A stretch of 64,000 nt of DNA from an uncultured Methanobrevibacter sp. (GCA_900314635.1 OMVY01000002.1:1-64000), one strand, 5' to 3'; shown: positions 1 to 9,577, counted from the stretch's first letter. Numbers and translations: made by a program. The notes: generated by a model from the sequence alone, not told the origin.

Positions 1-319
1 TCTATCCTTATTTTCAAAAAATAAACAATTTAACGAAGAAAAAAAAGTTTTAACAAAAAATACTATTTTTTAAAATCACTCAAGTTTGATACAGTCCCTT
101 ATTTTATTCTAATAGAAAATTCTGCAGTAAAAATCAAAAAATAACAATAACTATGAAAACAAATCATAATAACAAGAAAACATCATAACAAGAAACATGT
201 CACAATCAGCATGGTTAAAAAAATGAAATGATTCAAGATATATTTAAAAATATTGAAGAATAAATTTAATTTAGATATTAAATTTAATAGATTAGTTTTA
301 GTAAAAGGAAGGTAATGAA
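1..319. other. AT-rich spacer at window start
   Basis: No convincing reading frame on either strand. The last part must hold the promoter of the moaB-like gene; a GGAAGGT ribosome-binding site lies just before its ATG. Nothing else is recognised. Confidence 0.6.
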
Positions 320-838
320 ATGAAAAGCGAGACAATGGAATTGCACAAGAAGAAACTCCCGATTAAAGTATCATGCGGAATCATAACACTAAGCGACTCA
401 TTATCCAAAGATATTGATGGAAAGGAAAAGGACTTATCCGGACAATACATCATAAATCAGGTAAGCGAAAAATATGATGCAGATTATTATGAAATAATCC
501 CAGATGATGCTCAAAAACTTTTAGATACCATTGAAGACATGATTGAAAAAGGAGCGGATGCAATTTTCACAACTGGAGGAACCGGCCTTGAAGAGAGGGA
601 CATAACCATCGAAACACTAAGTCCTCTTTTTGATAAGGAAATTCCGGGATTTGGAGAAATTTTCAGAGCAAAGTCATATGAAGAACTGGGAGCAGGATCA
701 CTTTTATCAAGAGCAGCTGCTGGAATTTATAAAAAAACACTTGTCTTCTCAATGCCGGGCTCACCAAATGCTGTTGAAATGGGCATGGGCATTATTATCG
801 GCGAACTAGGCCATATCAAAAAGCATGCTCAAAAATAA
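320..838 (+). CDS. moaB: MoaB/MogA-type molybdopterin biosynthesis protein
   Basis: 172 residues, the normal size for the MoaB/MogA family, which adenylylates molybdopterin before metal insertion into the cofactor. The sequence shows the family core: a TTGGTG motif near residue 90, and MPGSPNAVEMGM near residue 147, which forms part of the nucleotide/pterin site. The N-terminal strand reads CGIITLSDS, as in MogA folds. Soluble cytoplasmic protein. It stands alone between spacers, so no operon partner identifies the exact step. Methanogens need molybdopterin or tungstopterin for formylmethanofuran and formate dehydrogenases, which would explain its presence. Start chosen at the ATG behind GGAAGGT. 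Confidence 0.85.
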   Translation: MKSETMELHKKKLPIKVSCGIITLSDSLSKDIDGKEKDLSGQYIINQVSEKYDADYYEIIPDDAQKLLDTIEDMIEKGADAIFTTGGTGLEERDITIETLSPLFDKEIPGFGEIFRAKSYEELGAGSLLSRAAAGIYKKTLVFSMPGSPNAVEMGMGIIIGELGHIKKHAQK

Positions 839-999
839 TAAAATTATAAATTTTTAGATAAAAAATAGCCAATTGAATATGAAAAAAATTGCGTTATATA
901 AAAAGGATATTGAGTTCTGAAAAAAAATAAAAAAATATTTTGAACTAAAATTAAAAAAAAATAAAAAAATAGAAAAAATAATAATTGAAATTGAATCAA

Positions 1000-1524
1000 T
1001 TATTCAAAAAATTCGCTTACGGAAATTAATGGTTCAAGTTCAATTCCTTCATTTGCGAAGGTCTCCATTGCACCTTCTTCACGATCAACTACAACAAAAG
1101 CTTTTTGAACTATGCCTCCATTATCACGTATGGCATTTATTGCTTTTAAGAGTGAACCTCCAGTTGTAGTCACATCTTCAACAAGAATTACATTATCTCC
1201 TTCATTAAGCTCGCCTTCAATGAGCTTTGATGTTCCATAACCTTTTTTCTCTTTTCTAATCATTAAAAGAGGCTTTCGAGACTCAAGTGAAACTGCAGTA
1301 GCTATTGGAACTGCACCAAGGGCAGGGCCTGCTATTTTTTGAGTTGAATCATCTATTCGCTCACTGATTAGCTCTGCAATTGTTGATAAAATCAGAGGTT
1401 CTGTAATCGCCTTTTTCATATTGACATAATAACTGCTTTTCTTGCCGGAAGCAAGGGTAAACTCCCCTTCTTCAAATACCTTGTTTTCCTTTAATATTTG
1501 AATTAAATATTCTTTTGTTGCCAT
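1000..1524 (-). CDS. pyrE: Orotate phosphoribosyltransferase
   Basis: 174 residues. It joins orotate to PRPP to give OMP in de novo UMP synthesis. The PRPP-binding signature [14 protein letters not shown] lies around residues 112-125, with [13 protein letters not shown] near residue 25 and a basic RKEKKGYG loop near residue 90, all typical of archaeal PyrE. ATG start. The gene is not next to other pyr genes; carA and carB, which feed the same pathway, lie about 8 kb away on the same strand. Downstream is only an A-rich spacer. Confidence 0.93.
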   Translation of the reverse strand: MATKEYLIQILKENKVFEEGEFTLASGKKSSYYVNMKKAITEPLILSTIAELISERIDDSTQKIAGPALGAVPIATAVSLESRKPLLMIRKEKKGYGTSKLIEGELNEGDNVILVEDVTTTGGSLLKAINAIRDNGGIVQKAFVVVDREEGAMETFANEGIELEPLISVSEFFE

Positions 1525-1595
1525 TGTATCACAATAATGAATTAAAATTAATTTAAAATATTAAAATAATTTTTAAAATTAAATAAATCAAGTAA

Positions 1596-1886
1596 TTACA
1601 ATTGATTTTTTAAGTCCTGGATTTCTTTTTCGATGTTTGACAATCCATCATCTTCAGCAAATGCGCTTTTGAGTACTACCTTATCGCCTATTTTATCAAC
1701 TGTGTCGAATGGAATCACCAATTCACCATTTGAAATCTTCAATGTATTTTGAATTCCGGAACCGGATACGATAAGTGATTCGATTTGGTTGGAATCAAAA
1801 TCCCAGTCAATATCTGAAACCTTTCCCAGAATTTCAACATCCGCACTTAATACTTCTTTGCCAATAAACTCCTTAACAAGTCTCAT
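1596..1886 (-). CDS. PRC-barrel domain protein
   Basis: 96 residues. The N-terminal 70 residues read as a PRC-barrel: MRLVKEFIGKEVLSAD, then GKVSDIDWDF, then VIPFDTVDKIGDKVVL. The C-terminus is a short charged helix. Small PRC-barrel proteins are common in Euryarchaeota and have been linked to RNA metabolism and, more recently, cell division, but which role applies here cannot be read from the sequence. It lies upstream of pyrE on the same strand with a 71-bp gap, so cotranscription is possible. ATG start preceded by AAAGGAG. Confidence 0.8.
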   Translation of the reverse strand: MRLVKEFIGKEVLSADVEILGKVSDIDWDFDSNQIESLIVSGSGIQNTLKISNGELVIPFDTVDKIGDKVVLKSAFAEDDGLSNIEKEIQDLKNQL

Positions 1887-2101
1887 AAAAAGAACTCCTT
1901 TAAATTATTTTTCTATTAGTATATCATATATTGAAAAGAATTTATAAATATTTCCAAAAAGGTAAAGGAAAAAAAAACAATCACCAGAAATAATTTTAAA
2001 TAAATAAGATAGAGAATGCTAAAAATTAAAAAATAATAATTAAAAATAAAAAAAGACAACGACTTAAAAATTAAAAAAAGTAAAAAATTGTAAAATTAGG
2101 A

Positions 2102-2398
2102 TCATAATGCAATTTGATCTGCATTGAATACATCAATAGCTAATTCACCATCAACCAAGTCTGCAATGTTTTTTCCAAAGTTGATGAAGTGTTCCTGAGC
2201 CATGTGTTTTTTCAGAATCTCAGGCGCTTCCCATTGTTCCACAAAAGTTAATGTTCCATCGATTGTGTTTTCATATAAATTGTAGTCAATGTTTCCTTCC
2301 TCAGCTCTTGAATTTTCTATCAAATCCCTGGAAAACTCAATGATTTTAGCTTTGGCATCATCATCTTTGGCATTGGCTTTTGCAATTACAATAATCAT
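2102..2398 (-). CDS. Antibiotic-biosynthesis-monooxygenase (ABM) fold protein
   Basis: 98 residues, one dimeric alpha-beta barrel (ABM) domain. Diagnostic elements are the N-terminal strand MIIVIAKANAK, the segment EEGNIDYNLYEN near residue 35, TFVEQWEA near residue 52, and the following histidines in LKKHMAQEHF. Family members include quinol monooxygenases, but many archaeal ones have no known substrate. ATG start behind GGTGAGG. It sits just downstream of npdG on the same strand (132-bp gap), so a shared redox role is conceivable but unproven. Confidence 0.75.
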   Translation of the reverse strand: MIIVIAKANAKDDDAKAKIIEFSRDLIENSRAEEGNIDYNLYENTIDGTLTFVEQWEAPEILKKHMAQEHFINFGKNIADLVDGELAIDVFNADQIAL

Positions 2399-2530
2399 AT
2401 CCTCACCTCAAATACATTAAATAAATCTTTCTGAATTTCCAATAAGTACATAATATTAACTATAATATTAAAAAAATATGGGTAAAAAATACCCACATAA
2501 ATTTTTACTTATTAAACACAAATGCCAAAA

Positions 2531-3211
2531 TTATTCATCTAATTTTGGAATACCAGTTATTCTGAAACCTCCATATGGGGATTTGTATTTAATGTTTAAT
2601 CCAATGAGCAATGGAGTTACAGCTTCGATGAGCTGGGATTTTTCGAGTTTACCAGCATCAATTACACGAATATCTGGGATTTTTTCAATGATTGCTTTTG
2701 CAGTGTCTTTTGCTTCCTGATCATCACCAGCAATAATACAGTCACAGTCGATTGGGTTAGGAATATCTAACAATTGACTGTTGGAAATGTTGTTGAATGC
2801 TGCGATAACTTTTGCACCAGTTCCTTCTAAGAGGTAAGCAGTTCTTTGAGCTGCAGATCCTTGAGAAAGCTTCATCAAGGTAGATACTTTTCCGCCAATT
2901 GCAGTTTCAAGAGGTACGGTAGCATCCAAGAAGATTTTACCTTCTACAAATGGCTTGATGGTTTTCAAAGTAGCGGATTGTGCTTGAAGAGGGACAGTCA
3001 TGATTAAGATGTCTCCTGCTGCAGCAGCATCTTCATTAGCCATACCTTGGATATTTAAGTCATAATCTTTAAGTTCTTCTTTGACTTCTGCAACTTTTTC
3101 TAAAGCTTTTTCTTCCTTACGAGAACCTACGATAACGTCTTCGCCTGCAATAGCTAAACGTTTTGCTATACCTAATCCCTGAGGACCAGTTCCACCGATA
3201 ACACTAATCAT
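2531..3211 (-). CDS. npdG: F420H2:NADP+ oxidoreductase
   Basis: 226 residues, the usual length for F420-dependent NADP reductase (Fno/NpdG), which moves hydride between coenzyme F420 and NADP and supplies NADPH to biosynthesis in methanogens. The N-terminal Rossmann motif is VIGGTGPQGLGIAKRLA, the NADP phosphate contact is GSRKEEKA near residue 32, and AFNNISNSQLLD lies near residue 138. Soluble. Upstream, before two winged-helix regulator genes, is a 24-bp interrupted palindrome (3284-3307) that may be an operator. ATG start after AAAAAGGAAG. Confidence 0.92.
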   Translation of the reverse strand: MISVIGGTGPQGLGIAKRLAIAGEDVIVGSRKEEKALEKVAEVKEELKDYDLNIQGMANEDAAAAGDILIMTVPLQAQSATLKTIKPFVEGKIFLDATVPLETAIGGKVSTLMKLSQGSAAQRTAYLLEGTGAKVIAAFNNISNSQLLDIPNPIDCDCIIAGDDQEAKDTAKAIIEKIPDIRVIDAGKLEKSQLIEAVTPLLIGLNIKYKSPYGGFRITGIPKLDE

Positions 3212-3283
3212 TTTTATTACTTCCTTTTTATTTTATAGCAGTGCAGTTTATTGTTAAACAGAAAAACAATATGATTGCATTCT

Positions 3284-3307
3284 ACTACATAATTTTAATT
3301 ATGTAGT
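3284..3307. promoter_or_regulatory. 24-bp palindrome upstream of npdG
   Basis: Two 11-bp arms, ACTACATAATT and AATTATGTAGT, pair perfectly around a TT centre. The element is 73 bp before the npdG start and 93 bp after the end of the upstream regulator gene. It has no T-tract in the minus direction, so an operator fits better than a terminator. Its recognition by the neighbouring regulators is inference. Confidence 0.4.
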
Positions 3308-3399
3308 TTTTCATTTATTAATATTTGTATTTGATTTTCAAAAATTTCAAAAAAATTATAAATTTATCAATTACTCCTAACGATAAAAAAACACAAGAA

Positions 3400-3666
3400 C
3401 TAACTTGACACATCCAGAAAACTCATAAGATTTAATGCAATTAATCTTCCAGAATTAGTAAGAGAGTATTCCTTGCCTGTTTTAGAGATTAAATCCTGAT
3501 CAATGAGATGTCTGATAACTCTCAACATATTTCTAGAATCCAAATCCACATCGCTTTTAAGGCCATCCAAACTTTTGGAACCCTCATTTAAAGAAAATAA
3601 TATGGTGGTTCGGATATTTGAAGATACAATGTATCTAAAAAAAGCAAAATCATCATAAGCAGCCAT
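3400..3666 (-). CDS. Small winged-helix DNA-binding protein
   Basis: 88 residues, essentially one winged helix-turn-helix. The order is helix 1 (FFRYIVSSNIRTTILFSLN), a second helix plus turn, a recognition helix near RNMLRVIRHLIDQDLI, and a wing GKEYSLTNSGRLIA. This resembles the N-terminal domain of archaeal FilR1/DUF1724-type regulators without the ligand domain. Its ATG follows the stop of the upstream regulator gene directly (TGAATG) and shares the GGTGAT Shine-Dalgarno, so the two are translationally coupled. A likely role is control of npdG or of itself; the target is unknown. Confidence 0.65.
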   Translation of the reverse strand: MAAYDDFAFFRYIVSSNIRTTILFSLNEGSKSLDGLKSDVDLDSRNMLRVIRHLIDQDLISKTGKEYSLTNSGRLIALNLMSFLDVSS

Positions 3667-4530
3667 TCAATCACCTTTTATATCATTATTCTTCTTCAGA
3701 AATTCATCCAGGCAGATATATTCACCACATGACTCCTCATATGTTGCAAATACTTTCCCTGCCCATTCGATGGCCCTACTGTTTCGTGAGAATAATACCT
3801 CATTGCTATCAAAGTCACCATCGTTTTTATAAAAGCCAAGCAAAACACCTTTATCAGATATGACAAGCAGCACGTCCATGAAGGGATCCGCTGTTTTCAC
3901 ATCCAATGAAAAGTCACCTATTGCCCCATCAAAATCATATTCGCATATGAAATCCTTTAAAGATTTGCAAACAGATTTTGAAAGGATTAACTTCACATCA
4001 GCCTCATTGCCTATCCAATGATTGAGTATTTCCCCGCATTTTTGTGGGAAATATGGAAAAATAGATTTTACTGATTTGGATTCGCGAATAAAGTCATTAA
4101 TCAAACATCTTACTTTGAAAATATCATCATTATCACTGACAATTAGTTCCATATCACATAATGGAGAAATATCACTTAAAGCAGAAGAATCGATATTAAA
4201 GATTTTATGGGCATTTAAAAAGTTTTTATTCTCTTCAATAAAGTTCAAGGAACTGTTTAGATTTAAAAATTTTTCAAATTTAGCTTTAAAATCTTCACTT
4301 AATCCAAACTCCAAGCCATTTTTCTCTACAAAACCATAATCCACTAATTTTTTCAAATGGTTGACTATGGCAGAATATGAAAACTTGCTTATTGCATTAA
4401 TACGTCTTATTCTCAAAGGAGACTTATAAAGCAGATTTATAATCTCAAGTCTGATTCCGGATTTTAAAATAAAAGTTATTTCCTCTTGTGTGAAATTACA
4501 TATTTTTTGGTTTAAATTATTATTCTCTAT
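3667..4530 (-). CDS. FilR1/DUF1724-type transcriptional regulator; start codon uncertain
   Basis: The frame is open from 4584 down to the stop at 3667. The first in-frame standard start is a TTG at 4416, but that lies inside the winged helix. Codons upstream read EEITFILKSGIRLEIINLLY, the normal first helix of the family, so translation must begin further up. There is no in-frame ATG, GTG or TTG there. The only ribosome-binding-like run is GGGGG near 4538-4542, followed by an ATA codon at 4530, used here as a provisional start. The C-terminal part (DMELIVSDNDDIFKV and SDKGVLLGFYKNDG) matches the FilR1/DUF1724 effector domain. It may use a rare start, be a pseudogene, or contain a sequencing error. 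It is coupled to the small winged-helix gene downstream. Confidence 0.55.
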   Translation of the reverse strand: MENNNLNQKICNFTQEEITFILKSGIRLEIINLLYKSPLRIRRINAISKFSYSAIVNHLKKLVDYGFVEKNGLEFGLSEDFKAKFEKFLNLNSSLNFIEENKNFLNAHKIFNIDSSALSDISPLCDMELIVSDNDDIFKVRCLINDFIRESKSVKSIFPYFPQKCGEILNHWIGNEADVKLILSKSVCKSLKDFICEYDFDGAIGDFSLDVKTADPFMDVLLVISDKGVLLGFYKNDGDFDSNEVLFSRNSRAIEWAGKVFATYEESCGEYICLDEFLKKNNDIKGD

Positions 4531-4585
4531 TCTGTATCCCCCTATACTTATAATAAGTTTTTATAATTTTTAAAATGAATGATTT

Positions 4586-4895
4586 ATAAAAAAATCATTA
4601 CTTTTAAAAACAATATTCACTTATAATATTAGTATATTAATTAAATATTATAAACATTATGTACAGTAAAAAAATAATTACCAATACCTCCATTTAGGAA
4701 TAAAATACATATATAATAAATAAAAATTCTTAAAAAAAATTGAACAATATTTAAAATTTGAAAATCTATTAAAATCGAAAGTGTTGAAAATAGTCAAAAA
4801 TAGGAAAAATTAATAAAATTGATAAAAAACAATAAAAAGCGAAAATAATAGAAATATAAAAATTAAAAAATTAAAAAAAATAAAAAAGGAGAAAA
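4586..4895. other. AT-rich spacer
   Basis: Between the regulator gene and the symporter partner. Contains only A/T-rich sequence with scattered TATA-like runs; no ORF or strong hairpin was found. Confidence 0.5.
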
Positions 4896-5015
4896 TTAGT
4901 CTTCTCCCTCATTCCAATTAATAATACCATATACTACGCACATTAATGTGGAAACAATCAATAAAACATAAACTCCCCAAATCCAAGGGTCTTCAATTCC
5001 TAAAACCATCATCAT
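4896..5015 (-). CDS. Symporter small accessory protein (39 aa)
   Basis: 39 codons, ATG at 5015 (first of three consecutive ATGs), TAA at 4896. The product begins MMMVLGIEDPWIWGVYVLL, has one hydrophobic helix to about residue 31, and ends in the acidic tail NEGED. It starts 5 nt after the symporter stop codon, and the GGTGAT Shine-Dalgarno overlaps that stop, so the pair is translationally coupled. Short single-helix proteins of this type are known beside sodium:solute symporters in archaea and are called symporter small accessory proteins; that match is from memory of the family. Likely role: stabilising or modulating the transporter in the membrane. Confidence 0.85.
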   Translation of the reverse strand: MMMVLGIEDPWIWGVYVLLIVSTLMCVVYGIINWNEGED

Positions 5016-5020
5016 ATCAC

Positions 5021-6679
5021 CTAGTCCTTTTTATTCTTAGGAATTCCCTCAAATGCCTTGTCCAGAAATTCTTCATCCATCGGCTGGGTAAGCAGGCTCA
5101 CAACAATAGTGAATATGATGGATACCGGAATAGCTATTATCATTACATCCATCGCATACCAAGGCATTGTGTTGATAAGCATTGGCTGGCCGAACAGGAA
5201 CTGGCAGATTCCAAGACCTGTTGCAGTTTTCTTGTATACGAATACAAGCAGGAACAGACTTGTCAAAGTACCAGACAATATGCCTGCAATAGCTCCAGGT
5301 TTTGTAGATCTCTTCCAGAATAATGCAGCCGCATAAACCGGCAGGAAAGCAGCCGCACATAATCCCATGAACAAAGATGTTCCAAGTGCAACAATACTGC
5401 TAGGCAATACGTAACCAAGCACAAGTGACAATACAACCGCTACAAGAATACCTATCTGGGTAGTGGACAAAGGATTGTCGCTGTCCTCTTCAGCAGCAGT
5501 TATGTTTTCATAATCCTCCGGAGTATAATCATCAGATTTTCCCCTGTTTCTTATAACTTTAATTATATCATGTCCAAGTGCTGTACCTTGAGTATGGTAC
5601 TGGGAACTTAAAGTAGACATTGCAGCTGCAAGAAGTGAAAGCAGGAAAATGTATACGAACCATTCAGGAAGAGCAGTTGAAATAAATGTCGGAATAATTG
5701 AATCCATGTTTCCACCAACATAGTCAATAGCTATCTGGCCGAAATTCTGATAGAAGTAAACATTGGACAATGAACCTACAATATAAGCAGTTCCAGTCAT
5801 TACAGCTATGAAAATAGCTCCAATTAAGAGAGATCTGTTTAATTCCTTGTCGGATTCAACGGTCATGAAACGAACAGCTAGTTGAGGCTGAGCAAGTGCT
5901 CCAATACCTACACCCAGAATCATTGTGGTTGAGAGATTCCACCAGAATGGAGTTCCAAATGCAGGATAGCTGGTCCATCCGGTACCTCCTTCAGCAATCG
6001 CATCTGCAGGATAAAGGTGAGCCATTTGAGTTAATGCTGTATTTGCCTCAGTAACTCCTCCGAGAACCCAGTAAATGAATCCTAAAAGAATAAGCATACC
6101 GCAGAACATGATGGTTCCCTGCAATGCATCGGTATACATAACTCCCTTCAGCCCGCCGAAGAATACGTATGCACAGATAACAATTGCCAGGATAAAGAGA
6201 GCAATATTGAAATCAATGAGCAATGATGATTCCATGAATCTTGCCGCACCAATAAGAACTACTGATGCATAAAGCGGCATAGCCAGAAATATTAATAGTC
6301 CACTGAAATACTGTATGAACTTACTATTGAATCTACGGCCTAAAAACTCTGGAAATGTGAGGGTGTTAAGATTAAGACCCATTCTTCGAGTTCTTTTACC
6401 GAAGAAGACAAAGGCTATGAACATTCCGATTAGAATGTTGAGGAATGCAAGCCATAGTATTCCCATACCGTATTTACCTGCAACACCTCCAAAACCAACA
6501 ATAGCTGCTGTTGAAATAAATGTAGCCCCATAGCTCAAAGCCATGATGTAAGGGTGGGTCTTACGACCGGCAACCATGAAGTCTTCAGAGGAATTTGTAC
6601 TTTTCCATGCCAGGTAGCCCACATATGCCACCATGACAAAGTAAACAATAAATACAAGAGATAATATCAAATAATTCAT
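5021..6679 (-). CDS. Sodium:solute symporter (SSS family)
   Basis: 552 residues with about 13 hydrophobic helices, typical of SSS-family Na+-coupled transporters. Family marks are YFVMVAYVGYLA in helix 1, SSEDFMVAGRKTHPYIMA in the first loop, GGLKGVMYTDALQGTIMF in the middle, GVGIGALAQPQLAVRFM, and LAAAMSTLSSQYHT near helix 8-9, where Na+ ligands lie. The loop spacing resembles the PanF/pantothenate and related carboxylate carriers, but substrate cannot be assigned. A highly charged cytoplasmic insert (DDYTPEDYENITAAEEDSD) lies near residue 380. ATG at 6679 preferred to the TTG one codon upstream; GAGG precedes it. It is the first gene of a two-gene unit with the 39-aa partner. Confidence 0.9.
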   Translation of the reverse strand: MNYLILSLVFIVYFVMVAYVGYLAWKSTNSSEDFMVAGRKTHPYIMALSYGATFISTAAIVGFGGVAGKYGMGILWLAFLNILIGMFIAFVFFGKRTRRMGLNLNTLTFPEFLGRRFNSKFIQYFSGLLIFLAMPLYASVVLIGAARFMESSLLIDFNIALFILAIVICAYVFFGGLKGVMYTDALQGTIMFCGMLILLGFIYWVLGGVTEANTALTQMAHLYPADAIAEGGTGWTSYPAFGTPFWWNLSTTMILGVGIGALAQPQLAVRFMTVESDKELNRSLLIGAIFIAVMTGTAYIVGSLSNVYFYQNFGQIAIDYVGGNMDSIIPTFISTALPEWFVYIFLLSLLAAAMSTLSSQYHTQGTALGHDIIKVIRNRGKSDDYTPEDYENITAAEEDSDNPLSTTQIGILVAVVLSLVLGYVLPSSIVALGTSLFMGLCAAAFLPVYAAALFWKRSTKPGAIAGILSGTLTSLFLLVFVYKKTATGLGICQFLFGQPMLINTMPWYAMDVMIIAIPVSIIFTIVVSLLTQPMDEEFLDKAFEGIPKNKKD

Positions 6680-7292
6680 CAAAAAACCTCTAAAATCATA
6701 TAACTAAAAATGAATAATTACTAATTGATAAATAATTGTTAATTTAATCCGGCACTCACAATTACTGAATAAATAGAACAAACTATTATCAAATAACTAG
6801 AAGACAAATTACCAATAACTGTAAAGCCAATTACCAATAACTGTAAAGCCAATTACCAATTAATAATTATTAACCCCATAAAATCCAATTAATGAAGTCA
6901 TAAAGTTGAACGATATTTAAGTATAGCTAATAATATTAAAGATACTTTAATACAATAATTATTTATACTTCATATCTAATAAATATATGTTTAAAATTTT
7001 ATTTTAAATGGAAAAAAATAATGAATGTATGAAAATATGCATTTTAAAGAATTTAAAGCAGACAGTCCAATTTTTTTAGAAAAAATAAGAAAAAATAGAG
7101 CAGATTTATTATTAAAATTAACATAAGTTATATAAATTAAAAAAAATAAAGAAGATAATGTTAGTAATAATTAAAATATTATTCATTGTTATATTTTAGA
7201 AAGAAATTATAAACAAACTACTAAAATTTCAAGATTATACTTCTAATTATTATACAATTCAACTAATTATCAAACATATAAGGAGATTATAT
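6680..7292. other. Spacer with 22-bp tandem repeat
   Basis: Divergent intergenic region between the symporter and the ligase gene. It carries two full 22-bp tandem units and a partial third at 6808-6863, plus long A/T tracts. A 33-codon frame at 7025-7126 has a weak ribosome-binding site and is not called. Confidence 0.6.
6808..6863. repeat. 22-bp tandem repeat, about 2.5 copies
   Basis: The unit ATTACCAATAACTGTAAAGC plus CA occurs at 6808-6829 and identically at 6830-6851, then the first part again. No protein-coding or structural role is evident; probably slipped-strand duplication in a spacer. Confidence 0.8.
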
Positions 7293-8597
7293 ATGATTTG
7301 GAATGAAGAAGCTGAATGCATGAGTAGAGAAGATAAAGAAGAATTGCAACTTGCTCTATTTCAAAAACAAGTAAAAACCGTTTATGAAAAGGTTCCGTTT
7401 TATAAAAAGAAATTCGATGATGCGGGATTTCATCCAGATGATTTGAAAACATTGAACGATGTTAAGAAAATCCCTTTTACAACTAAAGATGATTTAAGAT
7501 CAGCTTATCCTTTTGGACTGTTTGCAGTTCCTGAAGATGAGATAATCGAACTTCACTCCACATCCGGAACCACAGGAACTCCTGTTGTATCAGGATACAC
7601 TCGCCACGACATCGATGTCTGGGGAGAATGTACCGGAAGAGCCATCTGGATGGCAGGTGGAACCAAAGACAGCATTATCCAAAACTCATACGGATACGGA
7701 TTGTTTACAGGAGGTCCTGGAATCGACCATGGTGCCAAGACAACCGGTGCAATGGTGCTTCCAATGTCTTCAGGAAATACTGCAAGACAAATGAAAATGA
7801 TGATGGACTTGAAATGCGATATCCTGACTTGTACCCCTTCATATGCTCTTTATATTGCTGAAAGTCTTGAAAAGGCAGGCTACTCTCCAGAAGATATTCC
7901 TTTAAAAGCTGGAATATTCGGTGCTGAGATGTGGACTGAAGAAATGAGAAAAGAAATCGAAACAAAACTAGGTTTAAAAAGCCATAATATTTACGGTTTA
8001 ACTGAAATGATGGGTCCTGGTGTTGCTGCAGAATGCGATGAGCAGAACGGCCTTCACATTCAAGACGACCACTTCTATGCTGAAATCATTGACCCGGACA
8101 CTCTTGAGAACCTCCCTGAAGGAGAAACTGGAGAACTGGTTCTCACCACCTTGACCAAGGAAGGAATGCCTATTATCAGATTCAGAACCAAGGACATCAC
8201 ATCTTTGAATTATGACTCCTGTCCATGTGGAAGAACCACAATTAGAATGAACAGAATCACTGGAAGAAGCGATGACAAACTCAAAGTCAAAGGAGTTCTG
8301 GTTTTCCCTTCACAAATCGAATCTGCTATCCTACAAGTGGATGGAGTTACTGCAAACTACTTGATACATATTACCAGACCTAAGATCTTAGATGAAATTG
8401 AAGTGAAAATTGAAATTTCCCCTGAGACATTCTCTGATGAGATGAGAAACCTGGAAACACTCCAAAGAGAACTCGAAGCTAAAATCCACAGTGCAATAGG
8501 CATTAAAGTGGATGTAAGCCTAGTGGAACCTGAATCCTTGCCAAGAAGTGAAGGAAAAGCAGTAAGAGTAATCGATGATAGAAATCTTGACAAATAA
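7293..8597 (+). CDS. paaK: Phenylacetate-CoA ligase / coenzyme F390 synthetase family enzyme
   Basis: 434 residues, an AMP-forming adenylate ligase of the PaaK family. The P-loop-like motif [16 protein letters not shown] lies near residues 88-103, [12 protein letters not shown] near residue 230, and the hinge [19 protein letters not shown] near residue 325. In methanogens this family covers aryl-acetate CoA ligases, which let aromatic amino acids be made from aryl acids through indolepyruvate oxidoreductase, and coenzyme F390 synthetases. Sequence alone does not separate them, but the ACT-domain gene immediately downstream favours the amino-acid-related role. ATG start behind AAGGAG. Confidence 0.85.
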   Translation: MIWNEEAECMSREDKEELQLALFQKQVKTVYEKVPFYKKKFDDAGFHPDDLKTLNDVKKIPFTTKDDLRSAYPFGLFAVPEDEIIELHSTSGTTGTPVVSGYTRHDIDVWGECTGRAIWMAGGTKDSIIQNSYGYGLFTGGPGIDHGAKTTGAMVLPMSSGNTARQMKMMMDLKCDILTCTPSYALYIAESLEKAGYSPEDIPLKAGIFGAEMWTEEMRKEIETKLGLKSHNIYGLTEMMGPGVAAECDEQNGLHIQDDHFYAEIIDPDTLENLPEGETGELVLTTLTKEGMPIIRFRTKDITSLNYDSCPCGRTTIRMNRITGRSDDKLKVKGVLVFPSQIESAILQVDGVTANYLIHITRPKILDEIEVKIEISPETFSDEMRNLETLQRELEAKIHSAIGIKVDVSLVEPESLPRSEGKAVRVIDDRNLDK

Positions 8598-8645
8598 ATA
8601 TAATTAGTCATTTAAAAGATGCTTCAATAAATTAGGAGATTAAAC

Positions 8646-9077
8646 ATGAATGTGAAACAACTTTCAGTATTTTTAGAAAACAAGGAAGGAAAGTTAAAAA
8701 GTGCTGTGGATGCCATTTCCAGCAAAGGAATTAATATTAGGGCTCTTTCCATTGCAGACAGTTCCAAATACGGAATCCTCAGACTGATCGTGTCCGATAA
8801 TGAAAAAGCCATCAAGGCTCTTGAGGAGAGAAAATTCGTAGTTAAGGAAACCGATGTTATTGTGGTGGGAGTAAAAGACGAACCTAATGGATTAAACAGC
8901 GTATTGGAAGTCCTGGAAGAAGCAAATGTCAATGTGGAATACCTATATGCTTTTGTAAGCACACAAGTTGATGAAGCTATTGTGGTTATGAAAATAGAAA
9001 ACTGCAAGGATGTCGTTCCAATATTAAGAGAAAAGAATATCAAACTTTTATCCAAAGAAGATATTGATGCAATCTAA
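8646..9077 (+). CDS. Tandem ACT-domain protein
   Basis: 143 residues forming two ACT domains: KQLSVFLENKEGKLKSAVDAI at the start and GLNSVLEVLEEANVNVEYLY near residue 80. ACT domains bind amino acids and regulate metabolic enzymes. The gene follows the PaaK-type ligase with a 48-bp gap and its own TTAGGAGATT ribosome-binding site. This pair is a recurrent arrangement in methanogens, so the protein probably senses an aromatic or branched amino acid for the ligase; the ligand is inferred, not seen. Confidence 0.87.
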   Translation: MNVKQLSVFLENKEGKLKSAVDAISSKGINIRALSIADSSKYGILRLIVSDNEKAIKALEERKFVVKETDVIVVGVKDEPNGLNSVLEVLEEANVNVEYLYAFVSTQVDEAIVVMKIENCKDVVPILREKNIKLLSKEDIDAI

Positions 9078-9577
9078 TCATCAAATCTTTTTTCTTTTTT
9101 TATATTTTAAAAAAATATTTTGCTATCTAAAATTATTAATTTACCCTATTTTAAAAAAAATATACTGATTTTACTGAATTTTTAAAAAAAAACATTTTTT
9201 TAACTGATTTAAAAAATTTAATAAAAATCTTTTATTTTATTAAAATCTAATTTTAAACTTAATAATTAAATTTTTAAAAATTATTTACTAATTTAAAACA
9301 AATTAAGATATTTTAAAGAATTTAATTTTTTTTACATGAAAATAATAGCAGTTACATGTAATAAAAAAATGATAATAAACTCTTGTTTTGATTTAAAAAT
9401 AATTTTCATCAAATATTTTGTTCTAATTAAAAATTTAAATTGTTTAAAATACGATTAAAAAAACAGGGAGTATTTTTTAAAAAATGTTAAAAAAATAATC
9501 TAAAAAAGAAAATTTAAAAAAATTAAAGATATTAAAATTAGAAAAAATTAAAAAGAGAATATTAAAATTAGAAAAAA
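9078..9577. other. AT-rich spacer between convergent genes
   Basis: Long A/T tracts with no usable frame. T-runs right after 9077 could end transcription of the ACT gene. No repeat or hairpin of note. Confidence 0.6.

Noticed and set aside
3667-4416. Taking TTG 4416 as the regulator start
   Set aside because: It would remove the first helices of the winged-helix domain, which are plainly encoded upstream.
7025-7126. 33-codon ORF (MYENMHFKEF...) in the spacer before paaK
   Set aside because: Weak ribosome-binding site and an overlapping alternative frame; composition alone is not enough.
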